In this document: positions 29,525-36,688 of the stretch, one piece after another
Layout of the letters: each line of letters opens with the position of its first letter
Numbering within the stretch: position 1 is the stretch's first letter
Assembly (NCBI RefSeq): GCF_027622875.1
Contig: NZ_JAPZVP010000033.1
Location: 1-36,688, forward strand
Source of the DNA: Glycomyces luteolus
GTDB lineage: Bacteria > Actinomycetota > Actinomycetes > Mycobacteriales > Micromonosporaceae
Length of the DNA stretch: 36,688 nucleotides
Reading direction: 5' to 3'
Notes under the pieces: model-generated
Database searches by the model: none
Told to the model about the DNA's origin: nothing
What the model saw: the letters and a program-made list of their open reading frames with translations, nothing else
Program-made: the position numbers and the translations under genes

Positions 29525-30522
29525 TCCGCGCTGCCGAGTTCGACGCCGGATTCGGCGATCTGCGCGGCGAACTGCTCGGTGGCCTCGGCCAGGTGCAGTT
29601 CCGCCTCCATGCCGTCGACCTCCCAGCGCTCCATGAAGTTGTCCGCCAGGAACTGCCCGTACTCGGAGCCTTCGCGGGCCTCCTCGAACGCGAGCGTCAG
29701 CACCCCCACGACCTCGTCGGGCGTGTCGGCCGGAACGACGATGAACCGGCGCTGGTCGACGAGGATGTTGTAGTTCAACTCGAGTGCGGTCGGCACGTTG
29801 TCGAGGAAGACACTGCGCTCCTCGGAGAACACGCACAGCGGCCGCATGTCACCGGCCTCGATGTGCGGCATGGTCTCCGCGAGCGACAGCGACGCCGCGT
29901 CGATGTCCTGGCCCAGCAGCGCGGTCACCGTCGGCCCGCCGCCGTCGAACGGGACGTCGGTGGCCTCGACCCCGGCGATCCCGAACAGCAGTCCCGCGGA
30001 GAGCTGCGAACCGGTGCCCACACCGGTGGTCCCGAAGTTCACCTTGTCGGCCTTGAGCAGGTCGTCAAGCGTCTGATAAGGAGAGTCGCCGTGCACGACG
30101 AGCACATAGCCCTCGTTCGTCAATGTGGTGATGATGCGCAGGTCCTCGATGACGACCGCGTCCGGGTCGTCGACGACGAGCGGACCGATGGCGAACAGCG
30201 ACTTGACCGCGAGGGAGATCGTGTAGCCGTCCGACTTGCCCGCCAGTAGTTCCTTGAGCCCGACGGCGCCGTTGGCACCGGGCTTGTTCGTGACCGGAAG
30301 GGACTGTCCCAGCGGCTTTTCGGCGGCCTTGGCGATCGCACGGCTGATCAGGTCGCCGGAGCCGCCGGCGTCGAAGGGGACCCAGAAGTCGACCGCGCGG
30401 GTCGGGAACGTCGCGTTCGCCTCGTCAGCGCCGCCCTGCACCTGGCACGCCGACAACGCGGCGAGGGGAGGCAAGGCGGCGAGACCGGCGAGCAGTCCGC
30501 GTCGGGGGAGGGGGTGTTGCAT
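29521..30522 (-). CDS. tctC: Tripartite tricarboxylate transporter substrate-binding lipoprotein TctC
   Basis: The 333-residue protein starts with a lipoprotein signal (RRGLLAGLAALPPLAALSAC, lipobox LSAC; two arginines in front could make it a Tat substrate). The mature part has the Bug/TctC fold: FPTRAVDFWVPFDAGGSGDLISR at the N-terminus, PVTNKPGANGAVGLKELL (ligand loop), FGTTGVGTGSQLSAGLLF and VPFDGGGPTVTALLGQDIDA. Such proteins bind carboxylates through backbone contacts in the two conserved loops. AGAGGAG lies 6 bases before ATG. It is 35 bases downstream of gudD, in the same operon, which points to a hexarate ligand. Confidence 0.9.
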   Translation of the reverse strand: MQHPLPRRGLLAGLAALPPLAALSACQVQGGADEANATFPTRAVDFWVPFDAGGSGDLISRAIAKAAEKPLGQSLPVTNKPGANGAVGLKELLAGKSDGYTISLAVKSLFAIGPLVVDDPDAVVIEDLRIITTLTNEGYVLVVHGDSPYQTLDDLLKADKVNFGTTGVGTGSQLSAGLLFGIAGVEATDVPFDGGGPTVTALLGQDIDAASLSLAETMPHIEAGDMRPLCVFSEERSVFLDNVPTALELNYNILVDQRRFIVVPADTPDEVVGVLTLAFEEAREGSEYGQFLADNFMERWEVDGMEAELHLAEATEQFAAQIAESGVELGSAE

Positions 30523-30557
30523 TGTCTGCTCCTCTTAGTGATCGAATAGCCACGAAT

Positions 30558-31919
30558 TCACCCCAGGCAGGGGCGTTTCGGGTTGAACATCCATCCGGGG
30601 ACAAGGTATTGCATAGCGGCAGCGTCATCGCGCGCGCCCAGACCATTTCTCGAATACAGCTCGTGTGCTGCTTCTACTTGCGCCACATCGAGATCGATGC
30701 CGAGACCGGGCGCTGTGGGCACCGCGATCACGCCGTCCTCGATGCGCGGCGGTTCGACCGTGAGGCGCTGGCCGTCCTGCCAGATCCAGTGCGTGTCGAT
30801 GGCGGTGATCTCGCCGGGAGCGGCGGCGGCGACGTGCGTGAACATCGCCAGCGACACGTCGAAGTGGTTGTTGGAGTGGGAACCCCAGGTCAAGCCGAAG
30901 GCTTCGCAGGCCTGCGCGACGCGCACGGAACCGGCCATCGTCCAGAAATGCGGGTCGGCCAGCGGGATGTCGACGGCGCCGCCGCGCACCGCATGCGCGA
31001 ACTCCCGCCAGTCGCAGGCGATCATATTCGTGGCGGTGCGCATTCCTGTGGCGCGCTTGAACTCCGCCAAAACCTCGCGTCCCGAATAGCCGTTTTCGGC
31101 TCCACAAGGGTCCTCGGCATAGGCCAATACGCCGTCGAGTCCGCGGCACAGGTCAATCGCTTGTTCGAGCGACCATGCCCCATTGGGGTCCAAGGTGATC
31201 CGCGCGTCGGGGAACCGCTCGGCGAGGGCCCTGACGGCCTTGGCCTCTTCCGGGCCGGGCAGCACGCCGCCCTTGAGCTTGAAGTCCCGGAACCCGTACC
31301 GCGCCTCGGCCGCCTCCGCCAGCGCCACCACGGCCTCGGGGGTCAGGGCCTCCTCGTCGCGCAGCCGCAGCCAGTCGTCGTCCTCACTGGACCCGTCCCG
31401 GTACGGCAGGTCGGTGCGCCCCCGGTCGCCGATGTAGAACAGGTAGCCCAGGACGGGGACGCTGGTGCGCTGCGGCCCGTCGCCGAGCAGTTCGGCCACG
31501 GGGACGCCGAGGTGCTTGCCGAGCAGGTCGAGCAGCGCCGCTTCGAGGGCGGTCAGGACGTGCACGGTGACCCGCTGGTCGAAGGTCTGGCGCCCCCGCC
31601 CGGTCGAGTCGCGGTCCGCGAAGCGGCGGCGAACCGTCTCGAGGATGGACCGGAACGCCCCGATCGACGACCCCAGTACGAGATCGGCGGCGTCCCGGAG
31701 TGTTTGCGCGATGGCCTCGCCGCCGGGCACCTCGCCCACGCCGGTGTTCCCTGATTCGTCGGTGAGGATCACCAGGTTCCGGGTGAAGTACGGCGCGTGC
31801 GCGCCGGAAAGGTTGAGCAGCATGGAGTCCCGCCCGGCCACGGGCACGACCCGCATCGCGGTCACAGTGGGAGTGGTCGCCTGTTCCGCTGCGGCAGCGG
31901 CCGGTTCGAGTCCGGTCAT
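30558..31919 (-). CDS. gudD: Glucarate dehydratase
   Basis: The 453-residue enolase-superfamily enzyme converts D-glucarate to 5-keto-4-deoxyglucarate. The KxK catalytic lysine motif is in FRDFKLKGG (Lys214, Lys216), the metal ligands are Asp244 in TLDPNGAW, Glu269 in YAEDPCG and Asn298 in TATNMI, and the general-acid His348 is in [14 protein letters not shown]. The end, [12 protein letters not shown], is the typical glucarate dehydratase C-terminus. ATG 31919 overlaps the kdgD stop (ATGA). Galactarate or idarate may also be used by the family. Confidence 0.93.
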   Translation of the reverse strand: MTGLEPAAAAAEQATTPTVTAMRVVPVAGRDSMLLNLSGAHAPYFTRNLVILTDESGNTGVGEVPGGEAIAQTLRDAADLVLGSSIGAFRSILETVRRRFADRDSTGRGRQTFDQRVTVHVLTALEAALLDLLGKHLGVPVAELLGDGPQRTSVPVLGYLFYIGDRGRTDLPYRDGSSEDDDWLRLRDEEALTPEAVVALAEAAEARYGFRDFKLKGGVLPGPEEAKAVRALAERFPDARITLDPNGAWSLEQAIDLCRGLDGVLAYAEDPCGAENGYSGREVLAEFKRATGMRTATNMIACDWREFAHAVRGGAVDIPLADPHFWTMAGSVRVAQACEAFGLTWGSHSNNHFDVSLAMFTHVAAAAPGEITAIDTHWIWQDGQRLTVEPPRIEDGVIAVPTAPGLGIDLDVAQVEAAHELYSRNGLGARDDAAAMQYLVPGWMFNPKRPCLG

Positions 31920-32833
31920 GAGCCGGACGTCTCGATCAGGTCGGCCAGTGCGGCGAGTTCGTCCGCGCGCAGGTCGGTGAGCGGCGGGCGCACCGGCCCG
32001 GCGGTGCGGCCCACGGCCGTCATGCCCGCCTTGACGATCGACACCGCGTAGCCCTTTCCGGCGTTGCGGATGTCGAGGTACGGCAGCACGAACTCGCGCA
32101 GCTTGCGGTACACCTCGTCGCGGTCCCCGGCGCGCACCGCGTCGTAGAACGCGAGCGCGAACTCGGGCACGAAGTTGAAGATCGCCGAGGAGTACGTGGT
32201 GACGCCGAGCTGGATGTAGGGAAGCGCGAAGGTCTCGGCGGTGGGCAGACCGCCGATGTACAGCAGCCGCTCGCCGAGGGTCGCGTACAGGCGGGTCATG
32301 AACTCGATGTCGCCCACGCCGTCCTTGAACCCCACCAGGTTCGGGCACTCCTCCGCGAGGCGCTCCACGGTGTCGACGCTGTACTGCGCATTGGACCGGT
32401 GGTAGACGATGACGCCCAGCGAGGTCGCCTCGCACACCGCCCGCACGTGCGCGGCGAGGCCGTCCTGCCCGGCCTCGGTGAGGTACGGCGGGAACAGCAG
32501 CACCGCGTCGGCCCCGGCCGCCTCGGCGTCCCGCGCGAAACCGACCGCCTGGGCCGTGCCCTGGCCCGCCGGGGCGATGATCGGGACGGCCCCGGCCGCC
32601 TCGTCTGCGGCGACGCGCACGACCCGCCCGACCTCTTCCGGTGTGAGCGAGAAGAACTCGCCCGTGCCGCCCGCCGCGAACAGGCCCGCCGCAGGGAAGG
32701 ACGCCAAGTGCCCCAGGTGCTTCCGGTACCCGGCCTCGTCGAACGAGAGGTCCTGCTTGAAGTGGGTCACGGGGAAGGACAGCAGTCCCTCGCCCAGCGC
32801 ACGCTGGATCTCTGCGGGGGAGTATCGGGACAT
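31916..32833 (-). CDS. kdgD: 5-dehydro-4-deoxyglucarate dehydratase
   Basis: The 305-residue DapA-superfamily enzyme dehydrates and decarboxylates 5-keto-4-deoxyglucarate to 2-oxoglutarate semialdehyde. It starts with [14 protein letters not shown], has [13 protein letters not shown] (substrate carboxylate loop), the conserved Tyr144 in [10 protein letters not shown] and the Schiff-base Lys170 in [10 protein letters not shown]. It is the first gene of the five-gene operon and is divergent from the lysR gene, whose product probably activates it. AGGAGA lies 9 bases before ATG 32833. The following enzyme of the pathway, 2-oxoglutarate semialdehyde dehydrogenase, is not in the window. Confidence 0.93.
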   Translation of the reverse strand: MSRYSPAEIQRALGEGLLSFPVTHFKQDLSFDEAGYRKHLGHLASFPAAGLFAAGGTGEFFSLTPEEVGRVVRVAADEAAGAVPIIAPAGQGTAQAVGFARDAEAAGADAVLLFPPYLTEAGQDGLAAHVRAVCEATSLGVIVYHRSNAQYSVDTVERLAEECPNLVGFKDGVGDIEFMTRLYATLGERLLYIGGLPTAETFALPYIQLGVTTYSSAIFNFVPEFALAFYDAVRAGDRDEVYRKLREFVLPYLDIRNAGKGYAVSIVKAGMTAVGRTAGPVRPPLTDLRADELAALADLIETSGS

Positions 32834-32910
32834 ATTCGGAAGTCTCCTGTTGGGTCGATTTGGTCCGTACCGTAACCCCCACCGCTCATACCGGTCCAAC
32901 ACTCATTCGA

Positions 32911-32922
32911 TATCAGCTGATA
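32911..32922. promoter_or_regulatory. LysR-type binding site between kdgD and lysR
   Basis: TATCAGCTGATA is a perfect 12-bp palindrome (with T-N11-A character) in the 99-base divergent region. It overlaps the first two bases of the TACCTT -10 box (32921-32926) of lysR, which lies 6 bases before ATG 32933, a position suited to negative autoregulation and activation of the divergent kdgD operon. Confidence 0.6.
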
Positions 32923-32932
32923 CCTTCAGGGC

Positions 32933-33826
32933 ATGGCTACAGGCGACGTGGGGTACACACTCGACCAACTCCGCGGATTCGTGGCGGTCGCCGAAGAGGC
33001 CCACTTCGGAAGGGCCGCAGAGCGACTGCGCATGACGCAGCCGCCGCTGAGCCGCCAGATCCAACGCCTTGAACGGGTGATCGGCTTCGACCTCTTCCAG
33101 CGCACCCAGCGCGGCGCCGAGCTCACCCCGGCCGGGCGCATCTTCCTCGACGAGGCCCGGCGGCTCCTGTACTCGGCCGACACCGCTCCGCTGCGCGCAC
33201 GCCGGGTCGCCGCGGGCACCGCCGGGACCATCCGCATCGGCTTCACCGCCGTCTCGGCCCTCACCGTCCTGGGGCGATGGATCAGTGTGGCCGCCGCCGA
33301 GCTGCCCGGGGTCGACCTCGTCCTCAGCGAGATGGTCACCCACGCGCAGCTCGACGCGCTCCTCGCTGGGGAGATCGAAGTGGGCCTGGTGCGGCAGGTC
33401 CCGCGCTCGGACTTGCTCGACTCCCGGCTCGTGGCAAGGGATTCGCTCATCCTGGCCGCCCCGCGCGACCATGCCCTGACCAAGCTCGAGCGAACGCCCA
33501 CAATGGAGGACATCGCCGAGTACGACGTCGTCACGTACTCGCCCTCAGAGGCCTGGTACTTCTACGAACTCGTCGTCGCGGCATTCCAGCAGGCGCATCT
33601 GCGCCCGCGCTACGTGCAGCACATCAGCCAGGTCCACACGGTGCTGTCCGTGGTCAACGCCGGCCTCGGGGTCGCGCTCGTGCCCTCCTCAGCCAGCGCG
33701 TTCAACCTCTCGAACCTGGTCTTCCTGGACATCGCCGACCTGCCGCCGGACACCGTCGAACTCCACAGCGTCTGGCGCCAGCGCCACGGCAACCCCGCGC
33801 TCGGCGCGCTCCTGCGAGCCGTCTAG
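32933..33826 (+). CDS. LysR family transcriptional regulator of the glucarate operon
   Basis: The 297-residue protein has the LysR N-terminal winged helix (LDQLRGFVAVAEEAHFGRAA, then RMTQPPLSRQIQRLERVIGFDLF, TPAGRIFLDEAR) and a two-lobed effector domain (TIRIGFTAVSALTVLGRW, EIEVGLVRQVPR, LSVVNAGLGVALVPSSAS). A leaderless start is suggested by TACCTT 6 bases before ATG 32933. It is divergent from kdgD, and a palindrome lies between. The likely co-inducer is a hexarate or its dehydration product. Its stop codon shares bases with that of the convergent lacI-type gene. Confidence 0.88.
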   Translation: MATGDVGYTLDQLRGFVAVAEEAHFGRAAERLRMTQPPLSRQIQRLERVIGFDLFQRTQRGAELTPAGRIFLDEARRLLYSADTAPLRARRVAAGTAGTIRIGFTAVSALTVLGRWISVAAAELPGVDLVLSEMVTHAQLDALLAGEIEVGLVRQVPRSDLLDSRLVARDSLILAAPRDHALTKLERTPTMEDIAEYDVVTYSPSEAWYFYELVVAAFQQAHLRPRYVQHISQVHTVLSVVNAGLGVALVPSSASAFNLSNLVFLDIADLPPDTVELHSVWRQRHGNPALGALLRAV

Positions 33827-34851
33827 GACTTCGCCGCGGCGATCGACTCGCGGCCCACGAACTCCGTCGGCAGCGCCGACTCGTCCTCCGACTCGCCGCC
33901 GTCGATCTCCGTCAGCAGCCGCCTGATCCCGCGCTCCCCGAGCGCCGCCAGCGGCATCCGGATGGTGCTCAGCGCCGGGGTCGGCAAGTCCGCGCCGAAG
34001 ATGTCGTCGAAGCCGATGATGCTCAACCGGCCCGGCACGTCCAGCCCGTGGTCGCGGCACTCCCGCAGCAGCCCGAGCGCGACCAGGTCGTTGTAGGCGA
34101 GCACCGCGCTCACGTCGGCGGCCTTGACCCGCCCGAACGCCTCCGCGCCGCCCTCCCGGGTGGGCGCGTTCGACTTGATCTCCACGATGGACATGTCCCA
34201 TTCCACCGCGATCTCGAACGCGTTCTGCCAGCGCTGACCGTTCATCCACGAGGCCTCGGGCCCCGCGAGGTAGGCGATCCGCCGGTGCCCGGCCTCGCGC
34301 AGCAGCTCCAGCGCGGTCGTGATCCCCGGCCGCACATCGGGAATGACGGCAGGGATGCCTTCGACGAGGCGGTTGACGACCACGAGCGGCTTCACCGACG
34401 AGAGGTCCTGGATCTGGTGGTCCTCCAGGCGCGAGCCCACCAGCAGCAGTCCGTCCACTGAGGTCTGCAGTCGCTCGGCGGTGGCCCGCTCCAGCTCCGG
34501 GGACTCCTGGGAGTCGGCGAAGACGATGGTCATGCCGGTCTCGGAGGCCACCCGCTCGGCCCCGCGCACCAGGTCGAAGTACGCCGGATTGGTGATGTCC
34601 GAGACGAGCAGGCCGAGCGTGCCGGTCTTGCCGGTCGGCAGGGCCCGCGCCATCGGGTTGATCCGGTAGCCGAGCTCGGCGGCGGCGTCGCGGATGCGCC
34701 GCTCGGTCTGCGCGTTGAGGCGCCCGGGCTTGTTGAGCGCGCGGGACACGGTCGAGGGGCTCACCCCGGTCAGGCGTGCGATGTCGTAGATCGTGGGGGG
34801 CGCCTTGCGCTCGGCGCCTCGGGTTCGGATGGCGGCGTCGGACTGCTCCAT
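33823..34851 (-). CDS. LacI family repressor of the hexuronate genes
   Basis: The 342-residue protein has a LacI helix-turn-helix preceded by a 19-residue extension: TIYDIARLTGVSPSTVSRAL then NKPGRLNAQTERRIRDAA and the hinge helix INPMARALPTGKTGT. The sugar-binding core contains LGLLVSDITNPAYFDLVRGAE, VDGLLLVGSR, GHRRIAYLAGP and LSIIGFDDIFGADLPTPALSTIRMP. The start is ATG 34851 with GGGGAGG just upstream (short spacing); ATG 34887 is also in frame. The protein probably binds the CAATCGATTG-type sites in the 187-base region before the divergent operon, and controls itself and manD. The effector is likely a hexuronate or fructuronate/mannonate. Confidence 0.9.
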   Translation of the reverse strand: MEQSDAAIRTRGAERKAPPTIYDIARLTGVSPSTVSRALNKPGRLNAQTERRIRDAAAELGYRINPMARALPTGKTGTLGLLVSDITNPAYFDLVRGAERVASETGMTIVFADSQESPELERATAERLQTSVDGLLLVGSRLEDHQIQDLSSVKPLVVVNRLVEGIPAVIPDVRPGITTALELLREAGHRRIAYLAGPEASWMNGQRWQNAFEIAVEWDMSIVEIKSNAPTREGGAEAFGRVKAADVSAVLAYNDLVALGLLRECRDHGLDVPGRLSIIGFDDIFGADLPTPALSTIRMPLAALGERGIRRLLTEIDGGESEDESALPTEFVGRESIAAAKS

Positions 34852-34891
34852 GCCTCCCCTTTCGCGCTTGTTGCCGGGGGTTGTCATCCGG

Positions 34892-34901
34892 CAATCGATT
34901 G
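34892..34901. promoter_or_regulatory. LacI-type operator 1
   Basis: CAATCGATTG is a perfect 10-bp palindrome with a central CG, the hallmark of LacI/GalR-family operators. It lies 41 bases before the lacI-type start codon and shares the longer string GGCAATCG(A/G)TTG with operator 2. Confidence 0.65.
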
Positions 34902-34909
34902 GTGCTGCT

Positions 34910-34928
34910 CTGTCGGATTGTGCGACAG
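34910..34928. promoter_or_regulatory. Second dyad in the lacI-manD intergenic region
   Basis: CTGTCG-N7-CGACAG is a perfect 6+6 dyad of 19 bp. It differs from the LacI-type sites, so another regulator (for example GntR, TetR or a global sugar regulator) may bind here, or it may form an RNA hairpin in the lacI leader. Confidence 0.4.
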
Positions 34929-34995
34929 GGCCTACCGAGCATACCGGAGGCCCGCCGCATGCGCAGCGCCGAGGGTTCGGCGAAAAAGTTGCTGG

Positions 34996-35005
34996 CAATC
35001 GGTTG
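34996..35005. promoter_or_regulatory. LacI-type operator 2, overlapping the -35 box
   Basis: CAATCGGTTG differs from operator 1 by one base and is 104 bases from it. Its last three bases are the first three of the -35 box TTGACA, so binding of the repressor would block RNA polymerase. Confidence 0.62.
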
Positions 35006-35031
35006 ACAATTTCTAAGGCACGTGCTTGAAT
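35003..35031 (+). promoter_or_regulatory. Strong promoter driving the chimeric pseudogene and manD
   Basis: TTGACA (35003-35008) and TTGAAT (35026-35031) are spaced by 17 bases; 7 bases later comes ATG 35039. The -35 box is a consensus match. The layout predicts a leaderless transcript starting at the ATG. Confidence 0.68.
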
Positions 35032-35038
35032 ATCGACC

Positions 35039-35431
35039 ATGCCTGCGCCGCGACGATGCGATACCGCTCAGCCCCCGCCCCCGGGACGGCTGGCAACCGA
35101 CGGGGTCACCCCGATCGGGCGCGATGCGCTGCCCGCGTTGGCGACACCGCCCGTCCGCATCGTCCATCTCGGACTCGGCGCCTTCCACCGCTCGCATCAG
35201 GCCTGGTGCACCGCCAAAGCCGCCGACGCCGCGAGCTGGGGCATCCCCGAATTCATCGTCTGGATCTTCGCCGACTTCGGCCTCGGCCCCTGCATCCACC
35301 GGGTTGACGGGAACAGGAAGGGCGTGTTCACTCGCGAACGCAAACCCAAGTCGGCCGCGTTCTACCTGCCGCCGCTGGACCGGTCTCGACGGCCGCAAGC
35401 CCCGGCCAATCCTCTTAGGAGCACGCCATGA
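35039..35431 (+). pseudogene. Chimera: mannitol dehydrogenase/fructuronate reductase start fused to beta-glucuronidase end
   Basis: The 130-codon frame has two unrelated parts. Residues 1-69 match the N-terminus of the mannitol dehydrogenase/UxuB family ([20 protein letters not shown], then DAASWGI). From about residue 71 it switches to the C-terminal tail of GH2 beta-glucuronidase ([18 protein letters not shown], then [21 protein letters not shown]. coli GusA has VWNFADFATSQ and [18 protein letters not shown] text). The junction near 35248 is in frame. Both enzymes lack their catalytic parts, so the product should be non-functional. I infer a deletion that removed most of a fructuronate reductase gene, a beta-glucuronidase gene and whatever lay between. 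The frame ends overlapping the manD start (ATGA), which keeps manD translation coupled. Confidence 0.75.
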
Positions 35432-36666
35432 TCATCGACAGAGCCGAAGTCATCGTCACCAGCCCCGACCGGAACTTCGTCACCCTCAAGCTCACCACCG
35501 ACGACGGCCTCACCGGCCTCGGCGACGCGACCTTGAACGGCCGCGAACTCGCGGTCGTCTCCTACCTCAAGGACCATGTCGTCCCGCTCCTGCTGGGCCG
35601 CGACGCCCACCGCATCGAGGACACGTGGCAGTTCCTCTACCGCTCCGCGTACTGGCGGCGCGGCCCCGTCACCATGGCCGCGATCGCCGCAGTCGACACG
35701 GCGCTGTGGGACATCAAGGGCAAGGCCGCTGGAATGCCCGTCTACCAGCTGCTCGGCGGCGCCTCCCGCACCGGCCTCCTCGCCTACGGCCATGCCTCCG
35801 GCAAGACCACCGAGGAGCTCTTCGACTCCATCCGCTCCCACCAGGAGCAGGGCTACCGGGCCATCCGCGTTCAGACCGGCGTCCCCGGCCTCAAGTCCAT
35901 CTACGGCATCGCCTCGAACGCCACCTTCGAAGCGATGCAGGGCGTCCGCTACGACCACGAGCCCGCCCAGCGCGGCGCACTGCCCAACGAGGAGGACTGG
36001 GACAGCCGCGTCTACCTGCGGCACGTCCCCTCCGTGTTCGAAGCGGTCAGGAACGAATTCGGCCCCGAACTGCCGCTGCTCCACGACGCCCACCACCGGC
36101 TCACCCCGATCCAGGCCGCGAAGCTCGGCAAGTCCCTCGAACCGTACGACCTGTTCTGGCTCGAGGACGTCACCCCGGCTGAGAACCAGGAGGCGCTTCG
36201 CCTCGTCCGGCAGCACACCGCCACGCCGCTCGCGATCGGCGAAATCTTCAACACCGTCTGGGACTACCAGCAGATCATCCGCGAACAGCTCATCGACTAC
36301 GTCCGCTCCGCCGTCACCCACACCGGCGGCATCAGCCACCTCAAAAAGGTCCTCGACTACGCCGCCCAGTACCAGATCAAATCCGGCATGCACGGCCCCA
36401 CGGACATCTCGCCGGTCGGCATGGCCGCCGCGATGCACCTGGGCCTGTCGATCCACAACTTCGGCATCCAGGAGTACATGAAGCACGGCGCCAAGACCGA
36501 CCAGGTCTTCCAGCAGTCCTTCACCTGGACCGACGGCCGCCTCCACCCCGGGGACCAGCCGGGCCTCGGCGTCGAACTCGACACCGACGAGGCCGGCAGG
36601 TACCCGTACGTCCAGGCCTACCTGCCGTACAACCGCCTCGCCGACGGCACCGTCCACGACTGGTGA
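35428..36666 (+). CDS. manD: D-mannonate dehydratase family enzyme (ManD/RspA, enolase superfamily)
   Basis: The 412-residue protein has the diagnostic ManD residues: Arg147 in IRVQTGVPG and Tyr159 in SIYG (catalytic pair), metal ligands Asp220 in LLHDAHHRL, Glu246 in WLEDVTP and Glu272 in IGEIFN, His222 and His322 in SGMHGPTD. It dehydrates D-mannonate to 2-keto-3-deoxygluconate in hexuronate catabolism; some members prefer or also use D-gluconate. AGGAG lies 7 bases before ATG 35428. It is expressed from the LacI-type-controlled promoter at 35003-35031, through the chimeric remnant. His322-Gly is followed by Pro324; as I recall, highly active ManD enzymes have Ala here and low-activity ones Pro, so the in vivo role is open. 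Confidence 0.9.
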   Translation: MIIDRAEVIVTSPDRNFVTLKLTTDDGLTGLGDATLNGRELAVVSYLKDHVVPLLLGRDAHRIEDTWQFLYRSAYWRRGPVTMAAIAAVDTALWDIKGKAAGMPVYQLLGGASRTGLLAYGHASGKTTEELFDSIRSHQEQGYRAIRVQTGVPGLKSIYGIASNATFEAMQGVRYDHEPAQRGALPNEEDWDSRVYLRHVPSVFEAVRNEFGPELPLLHDAHHRLTPIQAAKLGKSLEPYDLFWLEDVTPAENQEALRLVRQHTATPLAIGEIFNTVWDYQQIIREQLIDYVRSAVTHTGGISHLKKVLDYAAQYQIKSGMHGPTDISPVGMAAAMHLGLSIHNFGIQEYMKHGAKTDQVFQQSFTWTDGRLHPGDQPGLGVELDTDEAGRYPYVQAYLPYNRLADGTVHDW

Positions 36667-36688
36667 CCAGCGCGGGGGCGGCGCGGCG

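Noticed and set aside
35362..36657. A 431-codon open frame on the minus strand opposite manD
   Set aside because: Shadow frame; manD shows every active-site residue on the plus strand.
1..36688. CRISPR arrays, tRNA or rRNA genes, prophage genes, replication origins
   Set aside because: I saw no regularly spaced repeats, no tRNA-like CCA/TTC-loop patterns I could support, no rRNA sequence and no phage structural or origin genes.

Overview
The window is very GC-rich DNA with strong G/C bias at third codon positions, many start codons sitting 6-7 bases after a TANNNT-like -10 box (leaderless genes), Tat-lipoprotein and mycothiol-era arsenic genes. It therefore looks like the chromosome of a soil-type actinomycete (Actinomycetota). 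Genus cannot be fixed from the sequence alone. It is an accessory, patchwork region: small regulated modules, two insertion-sequence scars and one apparently intact insertion sequence, and several gene remnants.

Layout. (1) 1-4.9 kb: 3' end of a NUDIX hydrolase, an ABC-F ATPase, then a rearrangement zone in which an IS3-family element (orfA/orfB) joins a truncated DDE transposase to a truncated DUF6223-like membrane protein gene, followed by an orphan Imm51-like immunity gene. (2) 4.9-8.9 kb: FAD monooxygenase divergent from a TetR regulator around a 19-bp operator; the TetR gene leads an operon with an ARMT1/DUF89-type phosphatase and an HSL-type esterase. (3) 8.9-10.2 kb: MarR regulator divergent from a stand-alone GTP cyclohydrolase II with two copies of the same 12-bp palindrome between them. 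(4) 10.2-14.5 kb: an arsenic-resistance island: arsR1, arsO, a small P-loop ATPase/kinase, arsR2, acr3, arsC. (5) 14.5-18.1 kb: an LplABC-type sugar ABC importer (Tat lipoprotein plus two permeases), convergent with and overlapping arsC. (6) 18.26-19.75 kb: an IS5-type element with matching ends, a transposase and an extra 172-residue passenger ORF; it is inserted exactly at the stop codon of a methyltransferase gene. (7) 19.7-23.6 kb: a compact biosynthetic cluster: methyltransferase, UbiA prenyltransferase, acyl-CoA-dehydrogenase-like flavoprotein and type III polyketide synthase. (8) 23.7-27.4 kb: XRE regulator, zinc alcohol dehydrogenase (AdhC type), MFS transporter. (9) 27.4-36.7 kb: a sugar-acid catabolic locus.

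How the last locus works together: kdgD-gudD-tctC-tctB-tctA read as one operon (glucarate -> 5-keto-4-deoxyglucarate -> 2-oxoglutarate semialdehyde, with a tripartite tricarboxylate-type transporter as the likely importer), divergent from a LysR regulator. Next to it a LacI regulator is divergent from a promoter that carries LacI-type operators and now drives a chimeric pseudogene (start of a mannitol dehydrogenase/fructuronate reductase gene fused to the end of a beta-glucuronidase gene) and an intact mannonate-dehydratase-family enzyme (ManD). This suggests a former glucuronide/glucuronate pathway that lost its middle by deletion.

The items most worth a second look are the type III PKS/UbiA cluster, the IS5-type element with a passenger gene, the uxuB::gusA-like chimera with its intact promoter-operator, and the glucarate operon with a TctCBA importer. 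All functional assignments rest on motif recognition by eye; no database search was run.
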